Notes: generated by a model not told the origin, from the letters alone. A stretch of DNA of 64,000 nucleotides from Flavobacterium sp. SLB02 (GCF_009664855.1 NZ_CP045928.1:6052518-6116517), one strand, 5' to 3'; shown: positions 24,210 through 34,480, numbered from the stretch's first letter. Numbers and translations are program-made.

Positions 24210-24233
24210 GTTTCAAACGCAATAAAATTTCTT

Positions 24234-24268
24234 AAAAGCTGTTTCATAATTGAAGCAGCTTTTTTTTG
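24234..24268 (+). terminator. Terminator after the OmpA-family gene
   Basis: AAAAGCTGTTTCA and TGAAGCAGCTTTT pair with one wobble around TAAT, followed by T6. Confidence 0.85.
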
Positions 24269-24314
24269 ACTTTAGAAATTAAACATTGTAAATTTGTGCT
24301 TTCAAATATAACCC

Positions 24315-25265
24315 ATGCTGGACATTCAAAATATCTCTTTTTCGTATACCGAAAACCCTGTTATAAAAAACGTTTCTTTTACTATTAATAAAGGAGAAAA
24401 TATTGCTATTATTGGTGAAAGCGGCTGCGGAAAAAGTACGCTTCTTAAATTAATATATGGATTATATGATTTAAATGAAGGTAAAATTTTTTATAACGAA
24501 AAGCCTATTTTAGGCCCTAAATACAACTTGATTCCCGGAATGCCTTATATGAAATATCTGGCTCAGGATTTTGATTTGTCTCCTTTTGAAACTGTAGCTG
24601 AAAACGTTGGTAAGTTTCTTTCGAATGGTTTTGCGAATATGAAAAAACTTCGTGTTCAGGAATTGTTAGAAATGGTAGAAATGGAGCAATTTTCGAATGT
24701 AAAAGCGAAGTTTTTAAGCGGAGGACAACAACAAAGGGTTGCACTGGTAAGAGTTTTGGCTTTAGAGCCAGAAGTAATTTTACTTGATGAACCTTTTAGC
24801 CAAATAGATGCTTTTCGTAAAAATGCTTTACGCCGAAATTTATTTAAATATTTAAAACAAAAAGGAATCACTTGTATTATTGCCACGCATGATAGTACAG
24901 ATGCTTTGTCGTTTGCAGATCAGGCAATTGTAATGCGAAACGGAGAAGTTATCGTAAAAGATAATCCGGCAAAAATTTACGAAGATCCTGAAACTAAATA
25001 TGTAGCATCACTTTTTGGAGAAGTAAATGAAGTTCCTACTCATTTACTGCTTTCTTATGAAGATCAAACGCACAAGACTTTAGTTTACCCACATCAGTTT
25101 AAAATGGTTGCCGAATCGAATTTGCCGGTAAAAATTAGAAAAACTTATTTTAGAGGAAATCATTATCTGATTGAAACAGTGTATAAAAGACAATTAATAT
25201 TTTTTGAAAGTGAAATTGATTTGCCTCTTGAACAGGAAATATTTTTAGGTTTAAATTACCTGTAA
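24315..25265 (+). CDS. ABC transporter ATP-binding protein, orphan
   Basis: A 316-residue ATPase: Walker A G-E-S-G-C-G-K-S-T at about 36-44, signature L-S-G-G-Q-Q-Q-R-V-A near 136-145, Walker B V-I-L-L-D-E-P-F-S-Q-I-D and an H-switch in A-T-H-D-S-T-D-A. About 85 residues follow the ATPase core, resembling the TOBE-like tail of importers for iron(III), sulfate or polyamines. No permease or binding protein lies beside it, so its partner and substrate cannot be told. Terminators on both sides make it monocistronic. Confidence 0.85.
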   Translation: MLDIQNISFSYTENPVIKNVSFTINKGENIAIIGESGCGKSTLLKLIYGLYDLNEGKIFYNEKPILGPKYNLIPGMPYMKYLAQDFDLSPFETVAENVGKFLSNGFANMKKLRVQELLEMVEMEQFSNVKAKFLSGGQQQRVALVRVLALEPEVILLDEPFSQIDAFRKNALRRNLFKYLKQKGITCIIATHDSTDALSFADQAIVMRNGEVIVKDNPAKIYEDPETKYVASLFGEVNEVPTHLLLSYEDQTHKTLVYPHQFKMVAESNLPVKIRKTYFRGNHYLIETVYKRQLIFFESEIDLPLEQEIFLGLNYL

Positions 25266-25320
25266 TTAAATAATTTGCCCATTAGAAAATGAGATAATTT
25301 TTTATCTTTTGTGAAAATAA

Positions 25321-25350
25321 AAACCCGACAGCGATTAAACTGTCGGGTTT
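25321..25350. terminator. Bidirectional terminator between ABC ATPase and S9 peptidase
   Basis: AAACCCGACAG and CTGTCGGGTTT, perfect 11-bp arms with an 8-base loop, T-rich on both strands. Confidence 0.9.
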
Positions 25351-25376
25351 CTTTTTTATGGTTAATTCTGAAAAAT

Positions 25377-27788
25377 CTAGTTTTTTAAATATTTTTCTAA
25401 AAACTGATCTTGCTCCCAAAGCAGGTGTAAGATATTTTCCTTGGCAACATAACTATGTGCCTCTTTTGGTAAAATTACCATTCTTGTAGTTGCTCCCAAA
25501 CCTTTTAGAGCTTGATAATAACGTTCTGTCTGCAAAGTAAAAGTCCCTGGATTATTATCCGCTTCACCGTGAACTAATAAAAGTGGTGTTTTCATTTTAT
25601 CTGCATTCATAAAAGGAGACATTGCAGTGTAAACCTCAGGAGCTTCCCAGTAATTACGCTGTTCGCTCTGAAAACCAAATGGAGTTAAGGTTCTGTTGTA
25701 AGCTCCGCTTCGGGCAATTCCGCAGGCAAAAAGATTTGAATGTGTAAGTAAGTTTGCAGTCATAAAAGCTCCATAAGAATGTCCTCCAACAGCTACTTTT
25801 TTACGATTGATATACCCTAAAGCATCAACGGCATCAATTGCAGCTTCGGCATTAGCTACCAGTTGCGGTATAAAATTGTCATTAGGCTCTGTCGTTCCTT
25901 CACCAATAATCGGGAAAGCGGCATCGTCAAGAACCACATATCCTTTGGTTACCCAATAAACGAAAGATCCGTAATAAGGAAACGTAAATTCGTTTGAGTT
26001 TTGAGTCGATTGTCCAGCGCTGTTTTTGTCTTTGTATTCAGCCGGGTATGCCCAGATTAACAAAGGTAATTTCTCTTTTTTTGCTTTATCATAACCTGCA
26101 GGCAAATATAAAGTTCCCGAAAGTTCAACACCATCTTTACGTTTGTATTTGATTACTTCTTTGCTCACGTTTTTAATACTTTCAAACGGATTTTGGAAAG
26201 AAGTAATAGGCGTCAGGCTATTTTGTTTTTTAATATTTCTGAAGTAATAATTAGGATACTCGCTTTTAGACTGAATCTGAACTAAAACTTTACCTGATTT
26301 TAAATCTTCAATTTCTAATAAATCTTCTTTTTTATCTTTATAGGTCGAAGTATATACACGTTTTGCCTGTAGTGTTTTTAAATTGAATTCATCAATAAAA
26401 GGAAATTGTCCCTCTTTTGTATATCCTTCACCAATACGGTATGCATTGTCTTTTTCGATGGCTAAAACATATTTATTGTATTCATTCTTTTTAGTTTCAA
26501 AAACTCCCGGATCTGAGTAAACATCTTGTTGGTTTCGATCTGTAATTGCTTTTGGTTGCTGAGCCGGGTTTGACGGATTAATTAAATACGTTTTTGTATT
26601 ACGCGTGTCGTACCATTCGTCAGTAAGAAAAGCAGTATTGTCATTACCCCAAATAATGTCATTGTAACGTTGAGGTACTTTTACCAAAGTTGTTGCATTG
26701 TTTGTAAAAGGAGCTTCCCATAAAAAAACTTCATCTCTAAAATCAACTTTATTAGCTGGATCTCCTTCGTCTAAAGCTACAACATAAGATAATGTCGCTG
26801 GTTTGTCATTTCTCCAGGTCATTTCTCTTTTTCCTTTTCTAACTGCCATAAAACCTTTTGGGATTACTTCGTTTAAAGGAACTTCATTAACGATTTTAGT
26901 TTCTTTTCCTCTTGCATCATAAACAATTGTTTTAGATGGGAATCTGTTTAATGGAACTACGTATGAAAATGGTTTTTGGATTGTAGTTATCATAATAAAA
27001 TTACCATCTGGCGAAATTCTTTCTCCTGCATACATCGCTGCTTCTTTAAATAAAGTAGCAGTTCCGTTAAGGTTTACTTTGTACAATTCTGATGTAATGA
27101 TGTTCTCAAAATTAATTTCGTCATTTTGGTTTTTCAACATGTCAGGATAGGTTCTGTTTTGCGATTTTGCTCCTGATGTGCTCGAAATGATTGGACCTGT
27201 TGGTAAATCTTTTTTAGAATCCAATAAAGGCTTTCTGTTTTTAGGAAGCATTTTTACAAGGATAGTTTCATTGTCTAAAAACCAGCTAAACGGATTGCCT
27301 AGGTTTGCATTTACAGTGGCATCAGTAAGTTTTGTTGCTTTTGCAGTTGCTACATCTATAACCCAAAGTTCTACACCTGAATTTGTAGTATGCGAGAACA
27401 AAATTTTCTTATCATTTGGTGACCATGAAATGTTGCTTATTTTTGGATTGTCAGGTAAACCTGCTACCTGTATTTCGTTCTTCCCGCTAATCTTTCTTAA
27501 TTTAAGATTGATAATGTAAGTTACTGTACTCGATATGTTAGTTACCGGATTTATTCTAAGGCCGCCTAAACGAAGTTCTTCCTGGTTTAAATCGTCTAAT
27601 GTTTTATATGTGTTTCTATACATTAGTAACATGTTCTCCTTTTTAGTGTCCATAGATACTGTTGGAGCTTTTTCGTAATCGGCTAAATCTAATATCGATT
27701 TAGAAGGTTTTTGATAGGTTAAATTTTCCTGAGCAAAGGCAAAAAAGCCGACGTTAAGAAATAATAGGAGTGTAACCTTTAATTTCAT
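25377..27788 (-). CDS. Exported S9 family (prolyl oligopeptidase-like) serine peptidase
   Basis: An 803-residue enzyme with a signal peptide (M-K-L-K-V-T-L-L-L-F-L...A-F-A-Q). The middle is a beta-propeller-like region (N-I-S-W-S-P-N-D-K-K), and the C-terminal alpha/beta hydrolase domain has the nucleophile in G-G-H-S-Y-G-A (Ser671), the acid in H-G-E-A-D-N-N-P-G (Asp744) and His778 in E-A-H-S-Y. The H-S-Y-G-A form is shared with dipeptidyl and glutamyl peptidases of family S9. It is probably periplasmic and breaks down short peptides. Exact cleavage specificity cannot be read. Confidence 0.9.
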   Translation of the reverse strand: MKLKVTLLLFLNVGFFAFAQENLTYQKPSKSILDLADYEKAPTVSMDTKKENMLLMYRNTYKTLDDLNQEELRLGGLRINPVTNISSTVTYIINLKLRKISGKNEIQVAGLPDNPKISNISWSPNDKKILFSHTTNSGVELWVIDVATAKATKLTDATVNANLGNPFSWFLDNETILVKMLPKNRKPLLDSKKDLPTGPIISSTSGAKSQNRTYPDMLKNQNDEINFENIITSELYKVNLNGTATLFKEAAMYAGERISPDGNFIMITTIQKPFSYVVPLNRFPSKTIVYDARGKETKIVNEVPLNEVIPKGFMAVRKGKREMTWRNDKPATLSYVVALDEGDPANKVDFRDEVFLWEAPFTNNATTLVKVPQRYNDIIWGNDNTAFLTDEWYDTRNTKTYLINPSNPAQQPKAITDRNQQDVYSDPGVFETKKNEYNKYVLAIEKDNAYRIGEGYTKEGQFPFIDEFNLKTLQAKRVYTSTYKDKKEDLLEIEDLKSGKVLVQIQSKSEYPNYYFRNIKKQNSLTPITSFQNPFESIKNVSKEVIKYKRKDGVELSGTLYLPAGYDKAKKEKLPLLIWAYPAEYKDKNSAGQSTQNSNEFTFPYYGSFVYWVTKGYVVLDDAAFPIIGEGTTEPNDNFIPQLVANAEAAIDAVDALGYINRKKVAVGGHSYGAFMTANLLTHSNLFACGIARSGAYNRTLTPFGFQSEQRNYWEAPEVYTAMSPFMNADKMKTPLLLVHGEADNNPGTFTLQTERYYQALKGLGATTRMVILPKEAHSYVAKENILHLLWEQDQFLEKYLKN

Positions 27789-28050
27789 AATTTGAATTTT
27801 AGAAGTTTAAAAATGGTATTCGTTATGTTTGACTAAAGTAATTCAATCTTGTTACATTTTAAACGTTATTTTTCATACTTTTCATCATTTTGCGATAAAA
27901 ACTGATTTTTCAAAATGTAAATAGTCTTAATTGAATATATAATTAAAGTATATTAAATTGTCAATTACGAAAAAAACACTAATTTGTACGCTAATGATTT
28001 AAAGTATACTTAAATTTGCAATCCAAATTTTTAACAAATAATAAAATAAG

Positions 28051-29058
28051 ATGTATCATTCAAAAATAGCGGGCTTAGGATATTATGTTCCTTCAAATGT
28101 TGTAACCAACGACGATTTGTCTAAGATTATTGATACCAATGATGAGTGGATTCAGGAGCGTACGGGAATTCAGGAACGAAGACATATTATTCGTGGAGAA
28201 GATACCACAACAACAATGGGAGTAAAAGCAGCTAAAATTGCTATAGAACGTTCTGGCGTAGCCAAAGAAGATATTGATTTTGTGGTTTTTGCTACATTAA
28301 GTCCGGATTACTATTTTCCAGGACCTGGGGTTTTAGTACAACGCGATTTAGGATTAAGAACAGTTGGAGCATTAGATGTTAGAAATCAATGTTCGGGATT
28401 TGTGTATGCTATTTCTGTCGCAGATCAGTATATTAAAACCGGAATGTATAAAAATATTTTGGTAATTGGTTCTGAGGTACATTCTACAGGATTAGATATG
28501 ACAACCCGCGGACGTGGAGTTTCGGTGATTTTTGGAGATGGTGCAGGAGCAGCGGTTTTAAGCCGTGAAGAAGATTTGACAAAAGGAATTTTATCTACTC
28601 ACTTACATTCAGAAGGACAACATGCAGAGGAATTAGCTTTGCAGGCGCCAGGAATGGGAGCGCGTTGGGTAACGGATATTCTAGCAGATAACGACCCAAA
28701 TGACGAAAGTTATTACCCATACATGAACGGGCAATTTGTATTTAAAAATGCAGTAGTTCGTTTTGCAGAGGTAATCAATGAAGGTTTAGAAGCAAACGGT
28801 TTGCAAGTTTCTGATATTGACATGTTGATTCCGCATCAGGCGAATTTGAGAATTTCACAATTTATTCAAAACAAATTCAAACTAACGGATGATCAGGTTC
28901 ATAACAATATCCAGAAATACGGTAATACAACCGCAGCCTCAATTCCGATTGCTTTGACAGAAGCTTGGGAACAAGGAAAAATCAAATCGGGAGATACAGT
29001 TGTTTTGGCTGCTTTTGGTAGTGGTTTTACCTGGGCAAGTGCTATTATTAAATGGTAA
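28051..29058 (+). CDS. fabH: Beta-ketoacyl-ACP synthase III
   Basis: FabH condenses an acyl-CoA primer with malonyl-ACP to start fatty acid synthesis. The 335-residue protein holds the catalytic triad Cys114 (N-Q-C-S-G-F), His262 (I-P-H-Q-A-N) and Asn292 (G-N-T-T-A-A-S). Compared with E. coli FabH it has roughly 18 extra residues around 195-225 (A-L-Q-A-P-G-M-G to D-E-S-Y-Y-P-Y), a feature I associate with Bacteroidota enzymes that use branched primers. It stands alone rather than in a fab operon, so it may be one of several FabH paralogs. A TAAATTTG -7 element lies about 35 bases upstream. Confidence 0.9.
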   Translation: MYHSKIAGLGYYVPSNVVTNDDLSKIIDTNDEWIQERTGIQERRHIIRGEDTTTTMGVKAAKIAIERSGVAKEDIDFVVFATLSPDYYFPGPGVLVQRDLGLRTVGALDVRNQCSGFVYAISVADQYIKTGMYKNILVIGSEVHSTGLDMTTRGRGVSVIFGDGAGAAVLSREEDLTKGILSTHLHSEGQHAEELALQAPGMGARWVTDILADNDPNDESYYPYMNGQFVFKNAVVRFAEVINEGLEANGLQVSDIDMLIPHQANLRISQFIQNKFKLTDDQVHNNIQKYGNTTAASIPIALTEAWEQGKIKSGDTVVLAAFGSGFTWASAIIKW

Positions 29059-29083
29059 ATTAATTCATCTTGCATTATATTTT

Positions 29084-29117
29084 AAAACCTGCTCTTTTTT
29101 GGAGCAGGTTTTTTTTA
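29084..29117 (+). terminator. Terminator of fabH
   Basis: AAAACCTGCTC and GAGCAGGTTTT, perfect arms, followed by T-run. Confidence 0.9.
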
Positions 29118-29134
29118 TAAATTGCAAATTAAGA

Positions 29135-29166
29135 TCTAATAGGTTTTTAAAACCTGTTAGGTCTCA
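29135..29166. repeat. Near-palindromic repeat CTAATAGGTTTTTAAAACCTGTTAG
   Basis: CTAATAGGTTTT is the reverse complement of AAAACCTGTTAG with one mismatch. I recall the 'aaacctgttaggttt' motif as frequent between genes of flavobacteria. It lies just upstream of cutC. Confidence 0.55.
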
Positions 29167-29188
29167 TTAGAAAATTATTTTAATCAAA

Positions 29189-29878
29189 ATGAAAAAAAAT
29201 CAACTGGAAATAGCGTGTTTCAATTACGAATCGGCACTGATTGCAGAGCAAAGTGGTGCAGACAGAATTGAGTTATGCGAAAACATGCAACTTGGCGGAA
29301 CAACACCTAATGCTGTTTTGGCGGTAAGAGTTCGTGAAAAATTATCAATTAAAATGCATGTCATCATAAGACCTCGCGGAGGGGATTTTGTATATACTGA
29401 TGAAGAATTTACAGAAATGAAGCAAGATATAAAACACCTGAAAAAATTGGGTGTTGATGGTTTTGTTTTTGGGATCTTAAATCCTGAGGGAAGTGTCAAT
29501 AAAAAACAAAATCAGGAATTAGTCAATTTGGCCAGTCCGCTTTCCTGTACTTTTCATCGTGCTTTCGATAGTGTTAATTCGATAGGACAGGCTCTTGAAG
29601 ATGTTATTGATTGCGGTTTTCAAACAATCCTAACCTCTGGACGCGGAAAAAATGTAGAGGAAGGAATTGATGATTTAGAAATGATTCAGAAACTTGCCAA
29701 AGACCGAATCGAGATTATGCCCGGAGGAGGCCTACGATCTTCGAATATTAAATTATTACAGGAAAAATTAGAACCTACTTTTTACCATTCGTCAGCCATA
29801 ACAGATAATAGCCAAACAGGAAATCCCGAAGAGATAAAGGAATTGCGGAATTTTTTACACAAAATAAGAAAAGCCTGA
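29189..29878 (+). CDS. cutC: CutC family protein (copper homeostasis)
   Basis: A 229-residue TIM-barrel protein. Family motifs are E-I-A-C-F-N-Y-E-S-A near the start, A-D-R-I-E-L-C-E-N, H-V-I-I-R-P-R-G-G-D-F, F-H-R-A-F-D and G-R-G-K-N-V-E-E-G with M-P-G-G-G-L-R near the end. CutC was linked to copper tolerance in E. coli, but its biochemical role is not settled. The gene stands alone; its stop codon is inside a hairpin that probably terminates transcription. Confidence 0.92.
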   Translation: MKKNQLEIACFNYESALIAEQSGADRIELCENMQLGGTTPNAVLAVRVREKLSIKMHVIIRPRGGDFVYTDEEFTEMKQDIKHLKKLGVDGFVFGILNPEGSVNKKQNQELVNLASPLSCTFHRAFDSVNSIGQALEDVIDCGFQTILTSGRGKNVEEGIDDLEMIQKLAKDRIEIMPGGGLRSSNIKLLQEKLEPTFYHSSAITDNSQTGNPEEIKELRNFLHKIRKA

Positions 29879-29905
29879 AGTTGGCAAACTCCAGGCTTTT
29901 CTTTT
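29872..29905. terminator. Terminator overlapping the cutC stop
   Basis: AAGCCTGAAGTT and AACTCCAGGCTT form an imperfect stem around a TGGCA centre, followed by TTCTTTTC. It lies between convergent genes and can work in both directions. Confidence 0.7.
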
Positions 29906-29942
29906 CTACAAGAACTATTAAAATCTACTAGTAAAAGTGGGA

Positions 29943-32357
29943 TTAAAACATTCCGCCACCACCTTTATTAGTGTTGTCTTCTCTTTGTTTACGCTCAAGA
30001 TTTTTGATTTTTGCTCCACCAAAATTATAGGTTAATCCTAAATAAACGGTTTGGCTTTCCCATGTAAATTGTCCTTTCTGAGGATAAGGATACATCGTAT
30101 CAAAAGCATATTTCATTGTATTAAAGACGTCATTAAAACGTAAACTAATGTTCATCTTGTTGTCTAACAATGTATAACGCGAACCTATGTCCATTTTGTA
30201 CATTTCATGGCTATTATTTTGCAATCCATCAACAGCACCTCTGTAAAATCCGAATAATAAGAAGCTTAAACGTTTGTTTACTTTAAAGTTTGAGTTCATA
30301 CGACCGTTGAAAGCAGCAACCGTAACTTTTCTTTCAATTGGATTGCTGAGTTTTGTTGCCGGATCATATAAAAACACAACTCCTTGTTGGTTAATACTTG
30401 AGAAATCAATAGATGGAGAGATGTCCCACCATTTTGTTATCTTATAATTGAAAGAAACTTCGAAACCATAAGAAGTATTATGATCATAATTGGTAAAAGT
30501 CATGATTTGTTTGTTACCACTTGGATCTGTGTCATCCGGGTATAAAATTCTGCTAATTTGGTCATTGATGCTTCTGTAAAATACTCCTGTTGTAAAACTT
30601 CCTTTTTCGAAAGTTTTAGTGTAATTTACTTCTACTGAGTTGGTAAATTGAGGTCTCAATTCAGGATTTCCTAATGAAGTTACTAAAGGAGTAGAAAACT
30701 CACGAATAGGTTTTGTCTGTTCTAAACTAGGACGGTCTACACGACGGCTATAGCTAAATTGTAAAGTGTTTTTCTCATTCAAATTATAAGTGAAATAAGC
30801 TGATGGATATAAAGTAATATAATCATCATCAAATTTTTCAAGACCGTGATTTAAATTTGCAGCTACTTTATAGCTTTCAAAACGAGCTCCTAACTGGTAA
30901 CTGAATTTTTTAAATTTCTGTCCAAAAGTTACATAAGCCGAATAAATATCAGTGTCGTAAGTATAATTAGAAACCGGAATTTCAGCTAATGGGTTTCCTG
31001 TAGTATAATCGTTATCCGTTTTAGTAATTCTGGCTTCGGCACCTGCTTCAAGAGTAGTTTTCTCGTTTAACGGATTTACATAATCAACGTTTAAAGTACT
31101 TAATTTACGAGTACCTCTAATGTAGTCATCATAAATTACGCTATTTTTAGTATTGTCAAGTTTTGTTGACTGAGTATCAAATGAAGCATATTGTGTTTCT
31201 TTGTTATCGCTATAGTTTCCTTCAAAATCTAAAGTATGACCTTCTTTTTTAAAGATGTGTTTGTATGCTAAGTTGTAAGTTCCAACCTGATCCGGACCAG
31301 TATATTTAGATTTTTGAAAAACATTCAATAAATCAGAATCAGCTACATTGTTGTAATCAATGTTTGTGTCTACAAATCCTTTTCCGTTAGATTTGTTTTG
31401 GTTGGTATAAAATGATAAAGTGTTATGATCATCGATTAAATAATCCATTCCAATTTTATACAAGTAAGAATCATTGTCATTCTTAATATCTAAATTTTGA
31501 GTAATGTCCTGATCTAATCTTTTAATATAGCCCTCATTAAAATAAGTTCCAAAATTCTGACCTACGTTTCCAAAGAAATTTACTTTTCCGGTTTTATAAT
31601 TCAGGTTCAAAGACTGGTTGTATTTAGCCGTTTCTCCAAACGTGATTCCACCGCTGTAACTTCCGTTAAAACCAGTATTGGCATTTTTATGCAAAACGAT
31701 ATTAATGATTCCAGACATTCCTTCCGGATTGTACTTCGCACTTGGATTAGTGATTAACTCAATTTTTTTGATCGAAGTTGATGGAATTTGTTTTAATAAT
31801 TGAGCAGGATCAATATTTGATGGTCTGCCGTCAATTAATACACGAACATTATCGTTTCCACGAAGTGAAAGTTTTCCATCCTGATCCACGTTTACAGATG
31901 GAATGTTGTTCATAATATCAGATGCAGAAGCTCCGGCAGTTGTTAAATCTTTTCCGACAGTAATTACTTTTCGGTCAATTTTTTGTTCTATTGTCGAACG
32001 ATCGCTTACAATATTTACACCTTTAAGTTGCGTTGCTTCTTCTTCAAGAGCAGCATTAATTGTGGCTGATTTTTTACTGTCGCTAAAAATTACTGACCCA
32101 ACGTATTTTCTAAATCCAATGTACTGAATCTCGATAGTATAACTTTTTAAAGCCAAATTTTTAATCGAAAAGCTTCCATTATCATCTGTATTTACTCCTG
32201 TAACTACTTTTCCGTTATCTTTGATTGAGACTGTGGCGTAAGAAATAGGCGCATTATTCGATTTTTCGGTAATTTTCCCGGACACTGTTCCCGTGTTCTG
32301 GGCTTGTGTTGTTGCAATTACCCCCAGTAATGCAAACAGAAAGAATTTTAATTTCAT
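29943..32357 (-). CDS. TonB-dependent receptor family outer membrane protein
   Basis: An 804-residue outer membrane protein. Signal peptide (ends T-Q-A-Q), a carboxypeptidase-regulatory-like domain at about 22-105 (V-S-G-K-I-T-E-K-S-N-N-A-P-I-S-Y-A-T-V), a plug at about 125-225 (L-S-L-R-G-N-D-N-V-R-V-L-I-D-G-R-P) and a long beta-barrel with an aromatic-rich tail. The wording fits the OMP_b-brl_3 group, receptors common in Bacteroidota whose ligands are mostly unknown. The protein ends in N-K-G-G-G-G-M-F. It is monocistronic, and no SusD partner is present, so polysaccharide uptake is unlikely. Confidence 0.88.
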   Translation of the reverse strand: MKLKFFLFALLGVIATTQAQNTGTVSGKITEKSNNAPISYATVSIKDNGKVVTGVNTDDNGSFSIKNLALKSYTIEIQYIGFRKYVGSVIFSDSKKSATINAALEEEATQLKGVNIVSDRSTIEQKIDRKVITVGKDLTTAGASASDIMNNIPSVNVDQDGKLSLRGNDNVRVLIDGRPSNIDPAQLLKQIPSTSIKKIELITNPSAKYNPEGMSGIINIVLHKNANTGFNGSYSGGITFGETAKYNQSLNLNYKTGKVNFFGNVGQNFGTYFNEGYIKRLDQDITQNLDIKNDNDSYLYKIGMDYLIDDHNTLSFYTNQNKSNGKGFVDTNIDYNNVADSDLLNVFQKSKYTGPDQVGTYNLAYKHIFKKEGHTLDFEGNYSDNKETQYASFDTQSTKLDNTKNSVIYDDYIRGTRKLSTLNVDYVNPLNEKTTLEAGAEARITKTDNDYTTGNPLAEIPVSNYTYDTDIYSAYVTFGQKFKKFSYQLGARFESYKVAANLNHGLEKFDDDYITLYPSAYFTYNLNEKNTLQFSYSRRVDRPSLEQTKPIREFSTPLVTSLGNPELRPQFTNSVEVNYTKTFEKGSFTTGVFYRSINDQISRILYPDDTDPSGNKQIMTFTNYDHNTSYGFEVSFNYKITKWWDISPSIDFSSINQQGVVFLYDPATKLSNPIERKVTVAAFNGRMNSNFKVNKRLSFLLFGFYRGAVDGLQNNSHEMYKMDIGSRYTLLDNKMNISLRFNDVFNTMKYAFDTMYPYPQKGQFTWESQTVYLGLTYNFGGAKIKNLERKQREDNTNKGGGGMF

Positions 32358-32684
32358 AATGTTGTCGTGATTATTTTGATTTGATTGATGATGATGATTT
32401 GTTTTTTGTTTTTGTTTAGATTTTTTTTTGCTTCAAACGAATTCAAAGTCCCTATTAAGACTCTTTTATCATCGATATGTTACAGGAAAAATTAAAAAAC
32501 ATTTTGTTTTTTTTAAGATGCCCTGTTTTTTAATAGATTAGCATTTTAATTTTTTGATAATTTTAACAATCAGAATAAAAAGCTTTTTAAGAAGTTCTAA
32601 GTGTTTTGTTCTATTTTATATGTTTTTCATTTTCTGTAATTGATGAATAAGCAGTATCTTTGCTCACTTTAAAAATAAGTTTAC
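32358..32684. other. 327-base gap between divergent receptor gene and argS
   Basis: AT-rich, with T-runs and no convincing ORF. On the plus strand a -7 element TATCTTTG at 32655-32662 is well placed for argS. I found no clear promoter for the receptor gene on the minus strand and no repeat. Confidence 0.6.
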
Positions 32685-34463
32685 ATGTCATTATCACAAA
32701 TTCTTACTCCTTCTATACAAAAAGCAATACAAGCATTATTTGATGTTACTGTTGATAAAATCGAATTTCAAACTACCAGAAAAGAGTTTGAGGGCGATAT
32801 TACAATGGTAATTTTTCCTTTACTAAAAGTGATCAAAAGCAACCCGGTAGAATTAGGAAATAAAATAGGGAATTATTTAGTCGAAAATCTTCCTGAAGTA
32901 TCACGTTTTAACGTTGTTTCGGGCTTTTTGAATATTGTAATTGCCGATAGTTATTATTTGAATTTCTTTAATGAAATAAGAGACAATCACAAATTTGGAT
33001 ATGTAACTCCAAGTCCGGAGGACAAAGCTATTATGGTCGAATATTCTTCGCCAAATACGAATAAACCTTTACACTTAGGTCACGTTCGTAACAATTTGTT
33101 AGGATATTCTGTAGCCGAAATCATTAAAGCTTCAGGTAAAAAAGTATATAAGACTCAAATCATAAACGACCGTGGAATTCATATTTGTAAATCGATGCTC
33201 GCATGGCAGAAATTTGGAAATGGTGAAACTCCTGAAAGTTCAAACTTAAAAGGAGATAAGTTAGTAGGTAAATATTATGTGGAGTTTGATAAAGCGTATA
33301 AAGCAGAAATTTCACAATTAGTAGAAACCGGTAAAACCGAAGAGGAAGCTAAAAAACAAGCTCCCATTATTATTGAAGCACAGGAAATGCTTAAAAAATG
33401 GGAATCTGGAGACGATGCTGTAATTTCCCTTTGGAAAATGATGAACCAATGGGTTTATGATGGTTTTGCAACAACGTACACCAATCTTGGAGTTAATTTT
33501 GATAAATATTATTACGAAAGTAATACCTATTTATTAGGAAAAGATGTCGTTCAGGTAGGTCTTGATAAAGGCGTTTTCGAAAAAGATCCTGACGGTTCTG
33601 TTTGGATTGATTTAACAGATGAAGGTCTGGATCGTAAAATTGTTTTGCGTTCTGACGGAACCGCGGTTTATATGACACAAGATATTGGTACAGCGATTCA
33701 GCGTGTAAAGGATATGCCGGATGTTGGCGGAATGGTTTATACCGTTGGTAACGAACAGGATTATCACTTTAAAGTTTTATTCTTAATTCTTAAAAAGTTA
33801 GGTTTTGATTGGGCTTCAAGTTTATATCATTTATCATACGGAATGGTTGATTTACCATCAGGAAAAATGAAAAGCCGTGAAGGAACTGTTGTAGATGCTG
33901 ATGATTTGATGCAGGATATGACCGATACAGCACAACAAATTTCTGAAGATTTAGGGAAATTAGACAGTTATTCTGCTGAAGAAAAAGCGAGATTGTACAA
34001 AACAATTGGTCTTGGTGCTTTAAAATATTACATCTTAAAGGTAGATCCTAAAAAACGTATTTTGTTTAATCCTGAAGAATCTGTTGATTTTGCCGGAAAT
34101 ACAGGTCCGTTTATTCAGTACACATATGCCAGAATTCAATCGATAATCCGTAAAGCCGATTTTGATTTTTCTGCCACAACCCATACCGAAGAATTGCACG
34201 AAAAAGAAAAAGAATTGGTAAAACAAATCGAAGTTTTCCCTGAAGTAATTCAGAATGCAGCTCAAAATCACAGCCCTGCATTAATTGCAAATTATACTTA
34301 TGATTTGGTAAAAGAATACAATTCATTCTATCAGTCAGTACATATATTAGGAGAAGTAGATTTGACTAAAAAGATATTCAGAGTGCAGCTTTCGCAGAAA
34401 GTAGCCGAAGTTATAAAATCAGCATTTACATTATTAGGAATAGAAGTTCCTGAAAGAATGTAA
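32685..34463 (+). CDS. argS: Arginine--tRNA ligase
   Basis: A 592-residue class I synthetase. The N-terminal Add-1 domain occupies about 1-110; the HIGH signature reads H-L-G-H-V-R in N-T-N-K-P-L-H-L-G-H, and the KMSKS loop is represented by G-K-M-K-S-R-E-G. The C-terminal DALR anticodon-binding domain contains Y-T-Y-A-R-I-Q-S-I. Full length. Terminator 18 bases behind; monocistronic. Confidence 0.96.
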   Translation: MSLSQILTPSIQKAIQALFDVTVDKIEFQTTRKEFEGDITMVIFPLLKVIKSNPVELGNKIGNYLVENLPEVSRFNVVSGFLNIVIADSYYLNFFNEIRDNHKFGYVTPSPEDKAIMVEYSSPNTNKPLHLGHVRNNLLGYSVAEIIKASGKKVYKTQIINDRGIHICKSMLAWQKFGNGETPESSNLKGDKLVGKYYVEFDKAYKAEISQLVETGKTEEEAKKQAPIIIEAQEMLKKWESGDDAVISLWKMMNQWVYDGFATTYTNLGVNFDKYYYESNTYLLGKDVVQVGLDKGVFEKDPDGSVWIDLTDEGLDRKIVLRSDGTAVYMTQDIGTAIQRVKDMPDVGGMVYTVGNEQDYHFKVLFLILKKLGFDWASSLYHLSYGMVDLPSGKMKSREGTVVDADDLMQDMTDTAQQISEDLGKLDSYSAEEKARLYKTIGLGALKYYILKVDPKKRILFNPEESVDFAGNTGPFIQYTYARIQSIIRKADFDFSATTHTEELHEKEKELVKQIEVFPEVIQNAAQNHSPALIANYTYDLVKEYNSFYQSVHILGEVDLTKKIFRVQLSQKVAEVIKSAFTLLGIEVPERM

Positions 34464-34480
34464 TAAGGTTTATTGCAAAA

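Noticed and set aside
24315-25265. Complete ABC import operon
   Set aside because: Only the ATPase gene is present; both sides are closed by terminators and no permease or binding protein is adjacent.
29943-32357. SusC/SusD polysaccharide utilisation locus
   Set aside because: The receptor belongs to the single-gene OMP_b-brl_3 type; there is no SusD-like lipoprotein or glycoside hydrolase next to it.
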